Shown piece by piece: positions 18,334 through 26,796 of a stretch of 64,000 bases of DNA. Within the stretch, counting starts at the first letter, position 1. Each line of letters begins with the position of its first letter. The notes beneath the pieces were generated by a model that saw only the letters and a program-made list of their open reading frames with translations, did not search any database and was not told the DNA's origin. The DNA is from Nannocystis pusilla (GTDB lineage Bacteria; Myxococcota_A; Polyangia; Nannocystales; Nannocystaceae), in the NCBI RefSeq assembly GCF_026626665.1, contig NZ_JAPNKE010000002.1, forward strand, positions 11,180,001 through 11,244,000, in the 5' to 3' direction. The translations under genes were made by a program, and so were the position numbers.

Positions 18334-19435
18334 ATGCACGCTACTCCTCACTCCGCACGCCGCAGGCTCTGGCTCGCCGGCGCCCTCGTGGCCTCCCAGG
18401 TCGCCTGTGCCCACGGGGCCCGAGAGATCGCGCGCGGAGGGGTCGAGGGCGGGCTCGAGGGGACGCTCGAGGCGCTCGAGGACGAGGACAACCGCGCGCG
18501 GCTGCGGCGGCTGCTGCGAGACCCGGAGATCCAGGCGGCCGTCCACGATCTCACGCAGTCGATCACGGGCGGGGCGCTGGACGGCCTCACCGACGAGGAG
18601 CGGATCCAGCGGGTCGGCGAGGCCAGCGATCGCTACATCCGTACGATCAGCGGGGCGCTGGCGCGGGCGGTCGGCGAGGACGTGTCGCCCGCGGTCACCA
18701 AGAGCGTGAAGGAGCTGGTCGGGGCGGTGATGGCGGGGGCGATCGGCCCGGAGAATCGCCGCCTCACCCGCGAGTTCGTCGACGGGGTCACCCGCACCGC
18801 ATTGTCGGCGTTCATGCAATCGACGGCGCAGGGGCTGCGCGAGGAGCTGGGGCCGGCGCTCGGCGACGTCGTCACCCAGGACCTCGGGCCGGCGGTGCAG
18901 CGCGTGGTCGAGGACAACCTCGGACCGGCGCTGCGCACGGTGCTCGAGCGCGACCTGGGTCCGACGATGCTGGCGGTGGCGGGCGGCGAGGACGGCGGGG
19001 CCGTGGGAGCTTTCGGTCGCGCGCTGTCGAAGCAATTGGTGCTCGGCGTCAATGATGGCATGAGCGAGCTGGGGATCTCGCTCAGCCCCAACAAGAAGGC
19101 GTCGATGGGGATCTTCGGCTGGCTGGCGATCGGGCTCGGGATCGTGCTGCTGCTGGTGACGATCCTGCTGGTGCGCGAGCTGTTCGGCCGCCGGGCCCAG
19201 GCCCGCGAGCGCGCGCAGCGAGGAGCTGCTGCTCAGCATCCTGGCGGCGGTGCAAAACCCCGATCCCGCGAACCCGGCCGGGCAACCCGACTTCGACACG
19301 GTGGTGGCGCGGGCGCGGCAACACATGGCCGAACGCGACAACGCGGCCTCGTACCTGGCGGCGATGGTGGAGCGCTCCAAGCAGCTGCCGCACGTGGCGA
19401 AGAAATCGTCGGCGTCGAAGTTGCTCGGGGGGTGA
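18334..19435 (+). pseudogene. Unknown membrane-anchored protein, one frameshift
   Basis: About 366 aa when joined across a break near 19222. It starts with a signal-like segment (RRRLWLAGALVASQVAC) whose Cys could be lipidated, although Gln at -3 makes a poor lipobox. A long helical region follows with recurring LGPAL and DLGPAV units (EELGPALGDVVTQDLGPAVQRVVEDNLGPALRTVLERDLGPTM). A transmembrane helix (GIFGWLAIGLGIVLLLVTILLV) lies near residue 265, and a soluble tail ends ARARQHMAERDNAASYLAAM. I do not recognise the family. The topology suggests a periplasmic helical domain tethered to the inner membrane with a cytoplasmic tail. ATG 18334 sits just before the signal segment. Confidence 0.65.
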
Positions 19436-19620
19436 GCCGCGGCGCCGCGGCTCTCATCGGCGAGCCGGACCCGGAGGGCGGCGGCGCGGCTCGTGCTCGT
19501 GACAAGCCGAGACGTCTCGTCGTTGGATCATGATGGGTGCCGCCGAAGCGTCGTGACGGCCTCGCGCGCCGTGGCTCCACCCGAGAGTCGCTTCTGTCGG
19601 GTCACCTCGAACGGAGGTGG

Positions 19621-20259
19621 TTACAGCGCTGCACGTGGGCGGGGCGCGTAGGCGCGGAGGAACGCGCGGACGCCTTCGTCGAGGATGCTGCGCAGGCGCG
19701 GGTCGTCGGCGGAGATCGTCGAACCGAGGCTGTTGATGGCGAGCAGGAAGGTCAGCGCGACGAGGTGGTCGGCGGCCACGCGAGGGTTCGGCACGTCGAG
19801 CGCCCCCTGGCGGCCGAACTCGGCCAGGCGCGCGGCGATCGCCTCCTCCGGGGCGTTCGTCATCAAAGTGTCGCGGAGCTGCGGCAGGTGGCCCGATTCG
19901 TTGGTGACGAGGCGCATGAGCGCCAGGTAGTCGACGGAGCCGAACGTCTCGGTGGCGATCCGCAGCGAGAAGTCGAGGAGAGCGGCGTGGAGGTCGGTGA
20001 CCTCCGTCAGCGTCTCTGCCATGGTGCGCCGGATCGCCGCCATCAACGAGTCCGCGGCGTGGTCGACGACCGCGATCAATAGCGCCTGCTTGTCGCCGAA
20101 ATAGTCGTACAGCGTCCGCTTGGACACGCCGGCGCGCAGGGCGATGGCGTCGACGCTGGTGCGGTCGAAGCCCTCGGCGAGGAACAGCCCGCGCGCCGCG
20201 CCGAGGATCGCGGCTCGCTTGTGGGCAGAGCCCTCGCGCGTCGGTTTCGCGGCCGTCAC
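19621..20259 (-). CDS. TetR family transcriptional regulator
   Basis: A 212-aa regulator. The N-terminal helix-turn-helix is clear: RAAILGAARGLFLAEGFDRTSVDAIALRAGVSKRTLYDYFGDKQALL, the canonical TetR pattern with YDYFGDK. The C-terminal ligand domain is divergent (AefR-like SVDYLALMRLVTNES), so the effector cannot be predicted. The gene starts with GTG 20259 and is divergent from a FAD monooxygenase gene, sharing a 161-bp control region that contains a 20-bp palindrome at 20374-20393. TetR/monooxygenase pairs of this layout usually respond to the substrate of the enzyme, so local repression is the natural reading. Confidence 0.9.
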   Translation of the reverse strand: MTAAKPTREGSAHKRAAILGAARGLFLAEGFDRTSVDAIALRAGVSKRTLYDYFGDKQALLIAVVDHAADSLMAAIRRTMAETLTEVTDLHAALLDFSLRIATETFGSVDYLALMRLVTNESGHLPQLRDTLMTNAPEEAIAARLAEFGRQGALDVPNPRVAADHLVALTFLLAINSLGSTISADDPRLRSILDEGVRAFLRAYAPRPRAAL

Positions 20260-20373
20260 GTCGTTCCCCTGCGCGGGATGGTACCCGCTGGCGCGCGACA
20301 GGGCTCGCTCCGGCCCGCGCGAAACCGCTCGCTGGCGTAGAAGCCGAGCTGGGGCCGTAATCGGCTTTGCTTA

Positions 20374-20393
20374 ACTACACTGCACGGTGTAGT
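20374..20393. promoter_or_regulatory. Palindromic operator, TetR/FAD monooxygenase divergent region
   Basis: ACTACAC and GTGTAGT form perfect 7-bp arms around TGCACG, centred 38 nt upstream of the monooxygenase ATG (20421) and about 115 nt upstream of the tetR start. The AT content is higher than in the flanks. The position suits repression of the monooxygenase promoter by the divergent TetR protein. This is inferred; no binding data exist here. Confidence 0.65.
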
Positions 20394-20420
20394 GTAGACG
20401 GCGAACGAGAGGAGCGAGCG

Positions 20421-21626
20421 ATGACGACGGCGAGGAAGAGGCAGGTCTTGATCTCCGGGGCGAGCGTGGCGGGGCCGACGCTGGCGTACTGGCTGGTGCG
20501 CCACGGCTTTGGAGTCACGATCGTGGAGAAGGCGCCGGCGGTGCGCAGCGGCGGGTACCCGATCGACGTCCGCGGGACCGCGCTCGACGTCATCCGGCGC
20601 ATGGGCGCGTATTCGCGGGTCGCGGCGGCGCATATCGATACCCGACGATTGACCTTCTTCGGCGGCGACGGCCGCCGGATCGGCGCGCTCCGTCCCGAGT
20701 CGCTGACCGGCGGCGTCGAGGGGCGGGACCTCGAGCTGCCGCGTGGAGCGCTGACCGCCGTGTTGTACGACCTCGTCCGCGACGACTGCGAATTCCTGTT
20801 CAACGACACGATCACCGGCCTGGAGGAGCACGCCGACGGGGTCGACGTGCAGCTCGGCGGCGGCCAGCGGCGCCGCTTCGACCTGGTCGTCGGCGCCGAC
20901 GGCCTGCACTCCAACACACGTCGGCTGGCGTTCGGACCGGAGGCGGACTACGAGCATTACCTCGGGTTCTGCTTCGCCGGTTTCACGATCCCCAACGAGC
21001 TCGGGCTCGCCCACGAGGGGATCTCGTTCAACACGCCCGGCAAGGCGGCGGTGTTGTTCGCGGCCGGCGACAGCGACCGTCTGCACGCGTTCCTCATCTT
21101 CGCCTCACCGCGGCCGCCGTTCGCGGAGCACCCCGACCTCGCGGCCCAGCGCGAGCTGGTCGCCCGCGTGTTCGCCGACGGTCGCTGGCAGGTGCCGCGG
21201 ATGCTCGCCGGCCTGCGCGCCGCGGACGACGTGTTCTTCGACGTCACCAGCCAGATCCACCTGCCGCGCTGGCACAGCGGGCGGGTCTGCCTGGTGGGCG
21301 ACGCTGCCCACGCGCCGTCGTTCCTGTCGGGGCAGGGCTCCAGCCTCGCGCTGGTCGGCGCGTACGTGCTGGCCGGGGAGCTGGCGGCCCACGTCGATCA
21401 TGCGGCGGCGTTCGCCGCCTACGAGCGGGTGATGCGGCCGTTCGTGACGATGAACCAGGCGCTCGCGAGCGGCGGCGCAGCGAGCCTGGTGCCGAGGACG
21501 GCGGTCTCGCTGTGGATGCGCAATCAGATGATCCGCCTGGCGCCGCTGCTCGCGCGGACCGGGCTGTTCGGCCGCCAGGGGCGCAAGGCCAATTCGGCGC
21601 TGGCGCTGCCCGCCTACGCCGGGTAG
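20421..21626 (+). CDS. FAD-dependent monooxygenase (PHBH/TetX type)
   Basis: A 401-aa flavoprotein monooxygenase. The Rossmann dinucleotide motif is at the N-terminus (VLISGASVAGPTLAYWLVRHG), with the FAD-binding DG motif VVGADGLHSNTRR in the middle and the GD motif CLVGDAAHAPSFLSGQGSSLAL late in the protein. These three define group A aromatic hydroxylases such as PHBH and TetX. They use NAD(P)H and O2 to hydroxylate phenolic or polycyclic substrates; the substrate is not readable here. The ATG at 20421 follows GAGAGGAGCGAGCG, a good ribosome binding site. It is divergent from a TetR gene with a shared palindrome, so expression is probably inducible. Cytoplasmic. Confidence 0.9.
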   Translation: MTTARKRQVLISGASVAGPTLAYWLVRHGFGVTIVEKAPAVRSGGYPIDVRGTALDVIRRMGAYSRVAAAHIDTRRLTFFGGDGRRIGALRPESLTGGVEGRDLELPRGALTAVLYDLVRDDCEFLFNDTITGLEEHADGVDVQLGGGQRRRFDLVVGADGLHSNTRRLAFGPEADYEHYLGFCFAGFTIPNELGLAHEGISFNTPGKAAVLFAAGDSDRLHAFLIFASPRPPFAEHPDLAAQRELVARVFADGRWQVPRMLAGLRAADDVFFDVTSQIHLPRWHSGRVCLVGDAAHAPSFLSGQGSSLALVGAYVLAGELAAHVDHAAAFAAYERVMRPFVTMNQALASGGAASLVPRTAVSLWMRNQMIRLAPLLARTGLFGRQGRKANSALALPAYAG

Positions 21627-21755
21627 GGGCGAGCCAGTCGGCGAGTCTCCGCCGCCGATGCGATTCGCCGCCCCCTGCGAGCGCGTCTGCGGCGTTGTCG
21701 CGGCGACGTCCGAAAATGGCGAGACGGGCGCCCGGTGCCGCGCTAGATCGGTCGT

Positions 21756-23202
21756 GTGCAGCTCGATCCCGACGCCTGTTACGACGCGCTCCGCGCCCGC
21801 GACCGCCGCTTCGACGGCGTATTCTTCGTCGGCGTCACGACCACCGGTATCTACTGCCGCCCCGTCTGTCCCGCGCGCACGCCGGGCGCGGCCGCTGCGA
21901 GTTCTTTCGCCGCGCCGCCGAGGCCGAGCGCGTCGGCTTTCGTGCCTGCCTGCGCTGCCGGCCCGAGCTCGCGCCGGGGAGGGCGGCGATCGACTCCCTG
22001 TCGCGGCTCGCCGCCGCCGCGCTCGCGCGCATCGACGCCGGCGACCTCAACGACGGTTCGGTCGACGCGCTGGCCGGGCGCCTCGGCGTCAGCGGGCGTC
22101 ACCTGCGGCGCGCGCTCGAGGCGGAGCTCGGGGCGACGCCGGTCGAGCTGGCGCAGACGCGGCGGCTCGCGCTCGCCAAGCAGTTGCTGCAGGACACCGC
22201 GCTGCCGCTCGCGGAGGTCGCATATGCGGCCGGGTTCGCCAGCGTGCGCCGCTTCAACGCGCTCGTGCAGCAGCGCTTCGGCCGGCCGCCGTCGGCGCTG
22301 CGGCGCGAGGGCGCCGAGGTCGCGGCCGGTGACGCGATCGAGCTGCGTCTCGACTACCGGCCGCCGCTCGACTGGCCCGCGTTGCTCGGGTTCTTGCGCG
22401 GGCGCGAGGTCGCCGGCGTCGAGCACGTCGACGACCACGGCTACACCCGCATCGTCGCGCTCGGCGGCTGCGTCGGCTGGCTGCGCGTCGACGCCGATCC
22501 GGCTCGCCCGGCGCTGCGCGTGCGCCTCGCGCCCGAGCTCGCCCCGCAGCTGATGCCGATCGTCGCCCGCCTGCGCGGACTCTTCGACCTCGACGCCCAC
22601 CCCGACGCGATCGCCGAGCACCTCCGCCGCGATCCTGTCCTTCGGGACAGCGTCGCCGCGCGCCGGGTCTGCGCGTCCCGGGCGCGTTCGACGGCTTCGA
22701 ACTGGCCGTGCGCGCCGTCCTCGGCCAGCAGGTCTCCGTCCGCGCCGCGACCACCCTGTGCGCACGGCTCGTAGCCCGCTTCGGTCGACCTGTCCCGAAG
22801 ACCCTGCCGGGCTTGAGCGCCGCGTTCCCGCCGCCCGACGCGCTGGCCCGCGCCGCGCTCGCCGAGGTGCGGGCGATCGGCCTGCCCGAGCGCCGCGCCC
22901 AGGCCCTCGTCACGCTCGCGGCCGCGGTGGCGGACGGCCGCGTCGACCTGTCCCTCGGGGCAGATCCGGAGCGGACCGTGGCCGCGCTCGAGGCGCTGCC
23001 GGGGATCGGCCCGTGGACGGCCCAGTACGTCGCCATGCGGTCGCTCCGCTGGCCCGACGGCTTCCCCGGCGGCGACCTCGTCGTCCGCCGCGCGCTCGAA
23101 GTCACGACTACCCGGGCCGCCGAGGCCCGCGCGGCCGCCTGGCGGCCCTGGCGCGCCTACGGCGTGCTGCACCTGTGGAGCTCCGCGTCTTCCGGAGGAT
23201 GA
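21756..23202 (+). pseudogene. alkA: Ada-like activator fused to AlkA 3-methyladenine glycosylase, two frameshifts
   Basis: About 482 aa when joined across breaks near 21885 and 22665. In order: an Ada zinc domain (FFVGVTTTGIYCRPVCPA then FRACLRCRPE, giving the four Cys ligands of which one accepts methyl groups from phosphotriesters); an AraC-type HTH (VDALAGRLGVSGRHLRRALE, LPLAEVAYAAGFASVRRFN); the AlkA N-terminal domain (LDYRPPLDWPALLGFLRGR); and the HhH-GPD glycosylase core (VLGQQVSVRAA, LPGIGPWTAQYVAMR, with the catalytic Asp in FPGGDLVVR). It senses alkyl damage and excises alkylated bases. The start is GTG 21756. It sits immediately before ogt, forming an adaptive-response operon. A TTCG-looped palindrome at 22635-22650 lies within the coding part. 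Confidence 0.85.
22635..22650. repeat. Palindrome J, inside the ada-alkA gene
   Basis: CTGTCC-TTCG-GGACAG has perfect 6-bp arms with a TTCG tetraloop. It encodes part of DPVLRDS within the glycosylase region, so the reading frame is kept. It is the same core as the other family members. Confidence 0.6.
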
Positions 23203-23207
23203 AAACC

Positions 23208-23738
23208 ATGACCCGCCTCGTCCAGCGCTCGCTGCCCTCGCCGCTCGGCCCGCTGCGCCTCGTCGCCAGCGACGTCGCCCTCGTCGGCGTCTACTTCCCC
23301 GACCACCGCCCCGCGCCCGCGCACGCCGGCGACGAGACGGCGCGCCACCCCGTACTCGACGTCGCCGCGCGCGAGCTCGACGAGTACTTCGCCGGCCGTC
23401 GCCGCGGATTCACCGTGGCACTCGAGCCGCGCGGCACCGACTTCCAGCGCGCCGTCTGGCGCGCGCTCGCCGACATCGGCTTCGGCGAGCAGCGCACCTA
23501 CGCCGCGCTCGCCCGCGCGATCGGCAGCCCCCGGGCGGTGCGCGCCGTCGGGGCCGCGAACGGCCGCAATCCGCTGTCGATCGTGCTGCCGTGCCACCGC
23601 GTCGTCGGCACGGGCGGGGCGCTGACCGGCTACGCCGGCGGCCTCGCGGCCAAGCAGTGGCTGCTCGCGCACGAGGCGGGGCTCGCCGTGACCCGCGGCG
23701 TGCCGTACGGCGACCAGCCCCGCCACGCCTCGACCTGA
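23208..23738 (+). CDS. ogt: Methylated-DNA-protein cysteine methyltransferase
   Basis: A 176-aa suicide repair enzyme that transfers the alkyl group from O6-alkylguanine to its own Cys. The active site PCHRVVG holds C129, preceded by RAVGAANGRNPLSIVLPCH. The DNA-binding helix RTYAALARAIGSPRAVRAVG includes the Arg finger. The N-terminal domain (SPLGPLRLVASDVALVGVYF) is typical of Ogt/MGMT. I chose ATG 23208 over ATG 23199 because the GGAGG at 23194-23198 is correctly spaced only for the former. The gene starts 5 nt after the alkA stop, so it is translationally close-coupled to the Ada-AlkA gene and shares its role in alkylation repair. Cytoplasmic. Confidence 0.93.
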   Translation: MTRLVQRSLPSPLGPLRLVASDVALVGVYFPDHRPAPAHAGDETARHPVLDVAARELDEYFAGRRRGFTVALEPRGTDFQRAVWRALADIGFGEQRTYAALARAIGSPRAVRAVGAANGRNPLSIVLPCHRVVGTGGALTGYAGGLAAKQWLLAHEAGLAVTRGVPYGDQPRHAST

Positions 23739-23867
23739 GCGCAGTCGCGAGGCGTGGAGAAGATGCTTCGCCACTGACAAGAATCGGCTCGCGTCACGTC
23801 TTAGGTGGTACGAGCCGATCTCCACCAACAGGCGGAGACGCTTGCGCTGCAGCCCCTCGTCAGGAGG

Positions 23868-24524
23868 TCACACGAGCCGCGCGCGGATCTCCTGCGCCCA
23901 GAGGTCGAGTGCGTCGTCTCCGACCTCGGGCGGCGCCATTCGGTGCGACTGCACCGACACTTCTTCGATCTTCTGCCGCAGTCGCCCCTTTGCGCGCTGC
24001 AGCCGGCCGGGGACGACGGGCTCGGGGAGCGCCAGCAGGACGCCGATCTCGCGGACGGACATCGCGTCGAAGTACTTGGCCTCGAGCAGAACTTGATCGT
24101 CGAGCGGGATCGCCCGCAGCGCCTCGATGAAGACCCGGAGCTCACGGCGTCGCATCATCAGCGCGCTCATCGAGGTCGGCTCGAGCTGCTTGACGCACAC
24201 CGAGCCGAAGTCGAGCGCTTCGCTGGTGCGCTTGTATTTCTTGCGCAGGTGAGCGCACAGCACTCGACGTGCGATCGAGAACAGGTAGGCGCGCACGGAG
24301 GTCATGGCGGCGGCGGGGCCCGCCCGACCTGCCGTGCGCTGTAGGGCGAGGAAGGTCTCCTGCACGAGGTCGTGCGAATCGGCGGGGGTGGTCAGCTTGT
24401 TGCGGAAGAAACGCGCGAGTGCCGGGCCGTGGTGGCGGATGAACAGATCGCCCGCGCGCCGGTCTCCGCCCTGCCAGGCGCACAGAAGCTCGTGATCGCT
24501 GTCGTTCGAGCGGTGGACATCCAT
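23868..24524 (-). CDS. ECF-type RNA polymerase sigma factor
   Basis: A 218-aa sigma-70 family protein of the ECF size class. Region 2 has ALARFFRNKLTTPADSHDLVQETFLALQR followed by SVRAYLFSIARRVLCAHLRKK; region 4 has LRAIPLDDQVLLEAKYFDAMSVREIGVLLALPEPVVPGRLQRAKGRLRQKI, a helix-turn-helix recognising -35 elements. Starting at ATG 24524 (MDVHRSNDSD) keeps region 2 at the normal distance from the N-terminus. No anti-sigma factor with a recognisable zinc-finger or membrane domain is adjacent; a 69-aa frame lies upstream on the same strand. A Cys-rich lipoprotein gene lies divergent, 675 bp away, behind a perfect palindrome. What activates the factor is unknown. Confidence 0.9.
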   Translation of the reverse strand: MDVHRSNDSDHELLCAWQGGDRRAGDLFIRHHGPALARFFRNKLTTPADSHDLVQETFLALQRTAGRAGPAAAMTSVRAYLFSIARRVLCAHLRKKYKRTSEALDFGSVCVKQLEPTSMSALMMRRRELRVFIEALRAIPLDDQVLLEAKYFDAMSVREIGVLLALPEPVVPGRLQRAKGRLRQKIEEVSVQSHRMAPPEVGDDALDLWAQEIRARLV

Positions 24525-24679
24525 TGCGCTGATACCTCGACCGATCCGTAGCACCGGGATCCAGCCGGGCAACGGCGGTCCGGACGCGACAGCGGGGCGG
24601 GCAGCGCCGCAGCGCGGGCGCGTTGCTCTGGATCACGGTCGGCCGATATTCGGCGATCGAACACGGCCGCGAGCCCCAC

Positions 24680-24889
24680 TCAGCGCAGTTCGCCTCGCGC
24701 GAGGTGATGCTCATCGAGACGCTCGAGAGCAACCTCGCCGAGAATGCGGCGCGCATCGACCACGGCGAGCGGGGCGTACTCCCGGCCGCATGGCTGGACC
24801 CGGCGCTCGAGCTCCTCCATCCGTGCACGCGGAGGCAAGCGCTCGCGCACGAGTTCAGCATGCTCGTCGAGGTCGATTTGATGTCGCAT
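24680..24889 (-). CDS. Candidate small protein upstream of sigma factor gene
   Basis: A 69-aa frame from ATG 24889 (MRHQIDLDEHAELVRERLPP...) to TGA 24680. Third codon positions are almost all G or C, as in the real genes here, and the composition is charged and helical (ARMEELERRVQPCGREYAPLAVVDARRIL), unlike the Arg/Ala/Pro shadows. I do not recognise a family. It lies 155 nt upstream of the ECF sigma gene on the same strand, so a regulatory role for that factor is conceivable but unsupported. No good ribosome binding site is seen. It could be spurious. Confidence 0.35.
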   Translation of the reverse strand: MRHQIDLDEHAELVRERLPPRARMEELERRVQPCGREYAPLAVVDARRILGEVALERLDEHHLARGELR

Positions 24890-25111
24890 GGTTGCGGCGC
24901 CGCTCGTGGAAGTCCCGCGGGCCTGGGGCAGCCGCCGGCGCCGATTCGGATCGGCGACAGGCACGACCGCAGGCGGAGCTCGATCTCCCGATCTCGCCTG
25001 CTACGCGCTCAACCTGGCAAGGGCGACGCTACGAGGTCCCGCGATCGACGATCCGCAGGTCGCCGCCGACCGCGAGGGAATACCGCAGCAGGAGCCGGCG
25101 CGCGGGGCTCA

Positions 25112-25133
25112 TTGCACGATATTTATCGTGCAA
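25112..25133. promoter_or_regulatory. Perfect 22-nt palindrome upstream of Cys-rich lipoprotein gene
   Basis: Arms TTGCACGATA (25112-25121) and TATCGTGCAA (25124-25133) are perfect 10-bp complements with a TT spacer. They lie 65 nt before the ATG at 25199 in an AT-rich island within GC-rich DNA. This looks like an operator for a dimeric regulator of the 25199 gene. The binding protein is not identifiable from sequence; a short cruciform or RNA hairpin is the alternative. Confidence 0.65.
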
Positions 25134-25198
25134 AAGCTGGTCTCCCTCGAACGATTTCTGCTCTCCGGCCCACTCCGCGAGCGGGAGGAGAAACAGTC

Positions 25199-25849
25199 AT
25201 GGCAATCCACACCATTCATAGTTCGTTCGGGATCACGTCCGTTGCGCTCGCGTTCGTCGCCATCCTCGGAGGTTGCGACACCCCGGGTCAGTCGCTCCGA
25301 GGCGACTCCGATGATTCACAGACCACGCAGTTCGAGGCGGTCGAGCGCGTGGAGCCGAACGCGGTGATCCCTGCGTCCCCGGAGACGCTCGCGCTGACGG
25401 ACGGCGTGGTGTCCTGGAACGTCTACGACGAGGAAGGCGTGCGAATCGTCGGCGCTGACGCCGACGATCGAGCGCTCGTCGAGCTGCAGTTCCAGGTCGA
25501 GCACGACGACGGCGGCGCGCTGCTCGGCGTCGCGGTGCAGATGAACGCGCCGGACGTCGGCACCATCACGTTCGACGCCAGCGGTCAGCTCCGCGAGAGC
25601 ACGCTCGGTGACGCGCAGAGGCGACTGTTCGAAGCCCTCGCCGCCGACATCCAGACGGTCGAAGAGGGAGCGGAGGTCCAGCTCCGGTCGTGGAGTTGCT
25701 TCGGGGCGACGCTGGCACTCGGGGCTGCCTGCGGCTCGGCTGTGGTGACGTGCCTCACCACCCTGGGTGTGGGCTGCGTGTTCGGTGGCGCGGGATGCAC
25801 GGCGGCTGCGCTCGACTGGCTGTGCGCCTGCAAGAACACGTCCTGCTAG
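25199..25849 (+). CDS. Predicted lipoprotein with hydrophobic 8-Cys C-terminal tail
   Basis: A 216-aa protein. The signal peptide ends in lipobox LGGC (Cys26). Residues 30-165 are soluble and acidic (ALVELQFQVEHDDGGALLGVAVQM). The last 50 residues (167-216) are hydrophobic and carry eight Cys, spaced C-x10-C-x6-C-x7-C-x6-C-x8-C-x-C-x4-C, ending CACKNTSC. Such a tail is reminiscent of Cys-rich bacteriocin-like domains of the halocin C8 type, but I cannot establish homology. ATG 25199 follows GGGAGGAGAAACAGTC, a strong ribosome binding site. A perfect palindrome 65 nt upstream suggests tight control. The divergent neighbour is an ECF sigma gene. An alternative reading is a structural lipoprotein with a disulfide knot. 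Confidence 0.75.
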   Translation: MAIHTIHSSFGITSVALAFVAILGGCDTPGQSLRGDSDDSQTTQFEAVERVEPNAVIPASPETLALTDGVVSWNVYDEEGVRIVGADADDRALVELQFQVEHDDGGALLGVAVQMNAPDVGTITFDASGQLRESTLGDAQRRLFEALAADIQTVEEGAEVQLRSWSCFGATLALGAACGSAVVTCLTTLGVGCVFGGAGCTAAALDWLCACKNTSC

Positions 25850-25868
25850 CGGTCTTTTACCGCACGCC

Positions 25869-25905
25869 GGACGGGCCCGGCAGCGACGGGGCTGCCGGTC
25901 CGTCC
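25869..25905. terminator. Strong GC-rich hairpin between convergent genes
   Basis: CCGGCAGC (25877-25884) pairs with GCTGCCGG (25891-25898), and outer GGACG pairs with CGTCC at 25901-25905 across a small internal loop. It lies 20 nt after the stop at 25849 and faces the convergent stop at 25996. A smaller hairpin (GCGGT-CTTTT-ACCGC, 25849-25863) overlaps the stop itself. A bidirectional terminator is likely. Confidence 0.55.
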
Positions 25906-25995
25906 GTCTCGGGCGCGACCCCGCATCGACCCATGTGCCGCCTGTAATCGGGTATCGCAAGAATGCGATCGCCGAATGGTTCTTTAAAAGACCTG

Positions 25996-26745
25996 TCACT
26001 GGCGGACCAGCGCGAAGGTGACGTTGACGTTCGCCTGCACGCGGATCCGCCCGGTCGCCACGGTGTCGCCGATCTGCGGGGTCGAGTCGTTCGTCAGGGC
26101 GATGTTGTTCATGGCGGGGGGGCGCCAGGTGTCGATGGCGACCTCGTCGACGCGCAGCGGCTCGCCCAGCGCCTGGCCGAGCGCCTCGGCCATCGCCGCG
26201 GCCTTGTCGCGCGCGGCCTGGACGGCGAGGACGCGCGCCTCGGCCCGCTTCTCGCGCGCGACGCTGCTGTGGAACTGCACGCGGTCGACCCGGTTGGCGC
26301 CGGCCGCGAGCATGTCGTAAAGGACAGGTTCGACGTCGTCGAGGTCGTGCAGCGTGACGACCAGGTTGCGCGTGGCCTGGTAGGCGACGATCTTGCGGTG
26401 CTCGTAGTTGTCGTAGCGCGGCTGCAGCGACAGCTCCTGGGTCTGCACGTCGTTGTCGGGGATCGATCTCTGGGACACGACGTCGAGCAGCGCGGCGGCC
26501 CGCCGGCGGCTGTCGTCGCGGGCCTGCTCGAGGCTGGCGGCCTGGAGGTCGAAGCCGATCGTCAGCTCGAAGGTGTCGGGGGCGGTGAGGATCTCGGCGG
26601 CGCCCGAGACGGTGATCGTGCGCCCGGGTACCGGCGCGGCGGCGTGCTCGGAGGGCGACCAGGCGATCACGGTCGGTGTCTCGCGGGGGCAGGGCGGGGG
26701 CTGACAACCGGCGAGCGCGAGGAGGACGAGCGTCAGGCGATGCAT
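25996..26745 (-). CDS. SIMPL-domain (DUF541) lipoprotein
   Basis: A 249-aa lipoprotein: MHRLTLVLLALAGC is a short signal peptide with lipobox LAGC (Cys14). The mature part matches the SIMPL/DUF541 fold: ITVSGAAEILTAPDTFELTIGFDLQ, then AAALLDVVSQRSIPDNDVQTQELSLQPRYD, VAYQATRNLVVTLHDLDDVEPVLYDML, GANRVDRVQFHSS and ARDKAAAMAEALGQALG. Family members (E. coli YggE, BP26) are periplasmic and oligomeric, with roles linked to envelope or oxidative stress; the mechanism is unknown. The gene starts 52 nt downstream of the lipase-like gene's stop on the same strand, so an operon is plausible. Confidence 0.9.
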   Translation of the reverse strand: MHRLTLVLLALAGCQPPPCPRETPTVIAWSPSEHAAAPVPGRTITVSGAAEILTAPDTFELTIGFDLQAASLEQARDDSRRRAAALLDVVSQRSIPDNDVQTQELSLQPRYDNYEHRKIVAYQATRNLVVTLHDLDDVEPVLYDMLAAGANRVDRVQFHSSVAREKRAEARVLAVQAARDKAAAMAEALGQALGEPLRVDEVAIDTWRPPAMNNIALTNDSTPQIGDTVATGRIRVQANVNVTFALVRQ

Positions 26746-26796
26746 GCTCCCAGCGTAGGCGTGGCCCCGCAGGGTGATTGTAAGAGCTCGGTCAAT

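Larger units (their letters stand above)
24525..25198. other. 674-bp divergent region between sigma factor and Cys-rich lipoprotein
   Basis: It contains a candidate 69-aa minus-strand frame at 24680-24889 and a perfect 22-nt palindrome at 25112-25133. The rest shows no recognisable feature. Confidence 0.5.
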
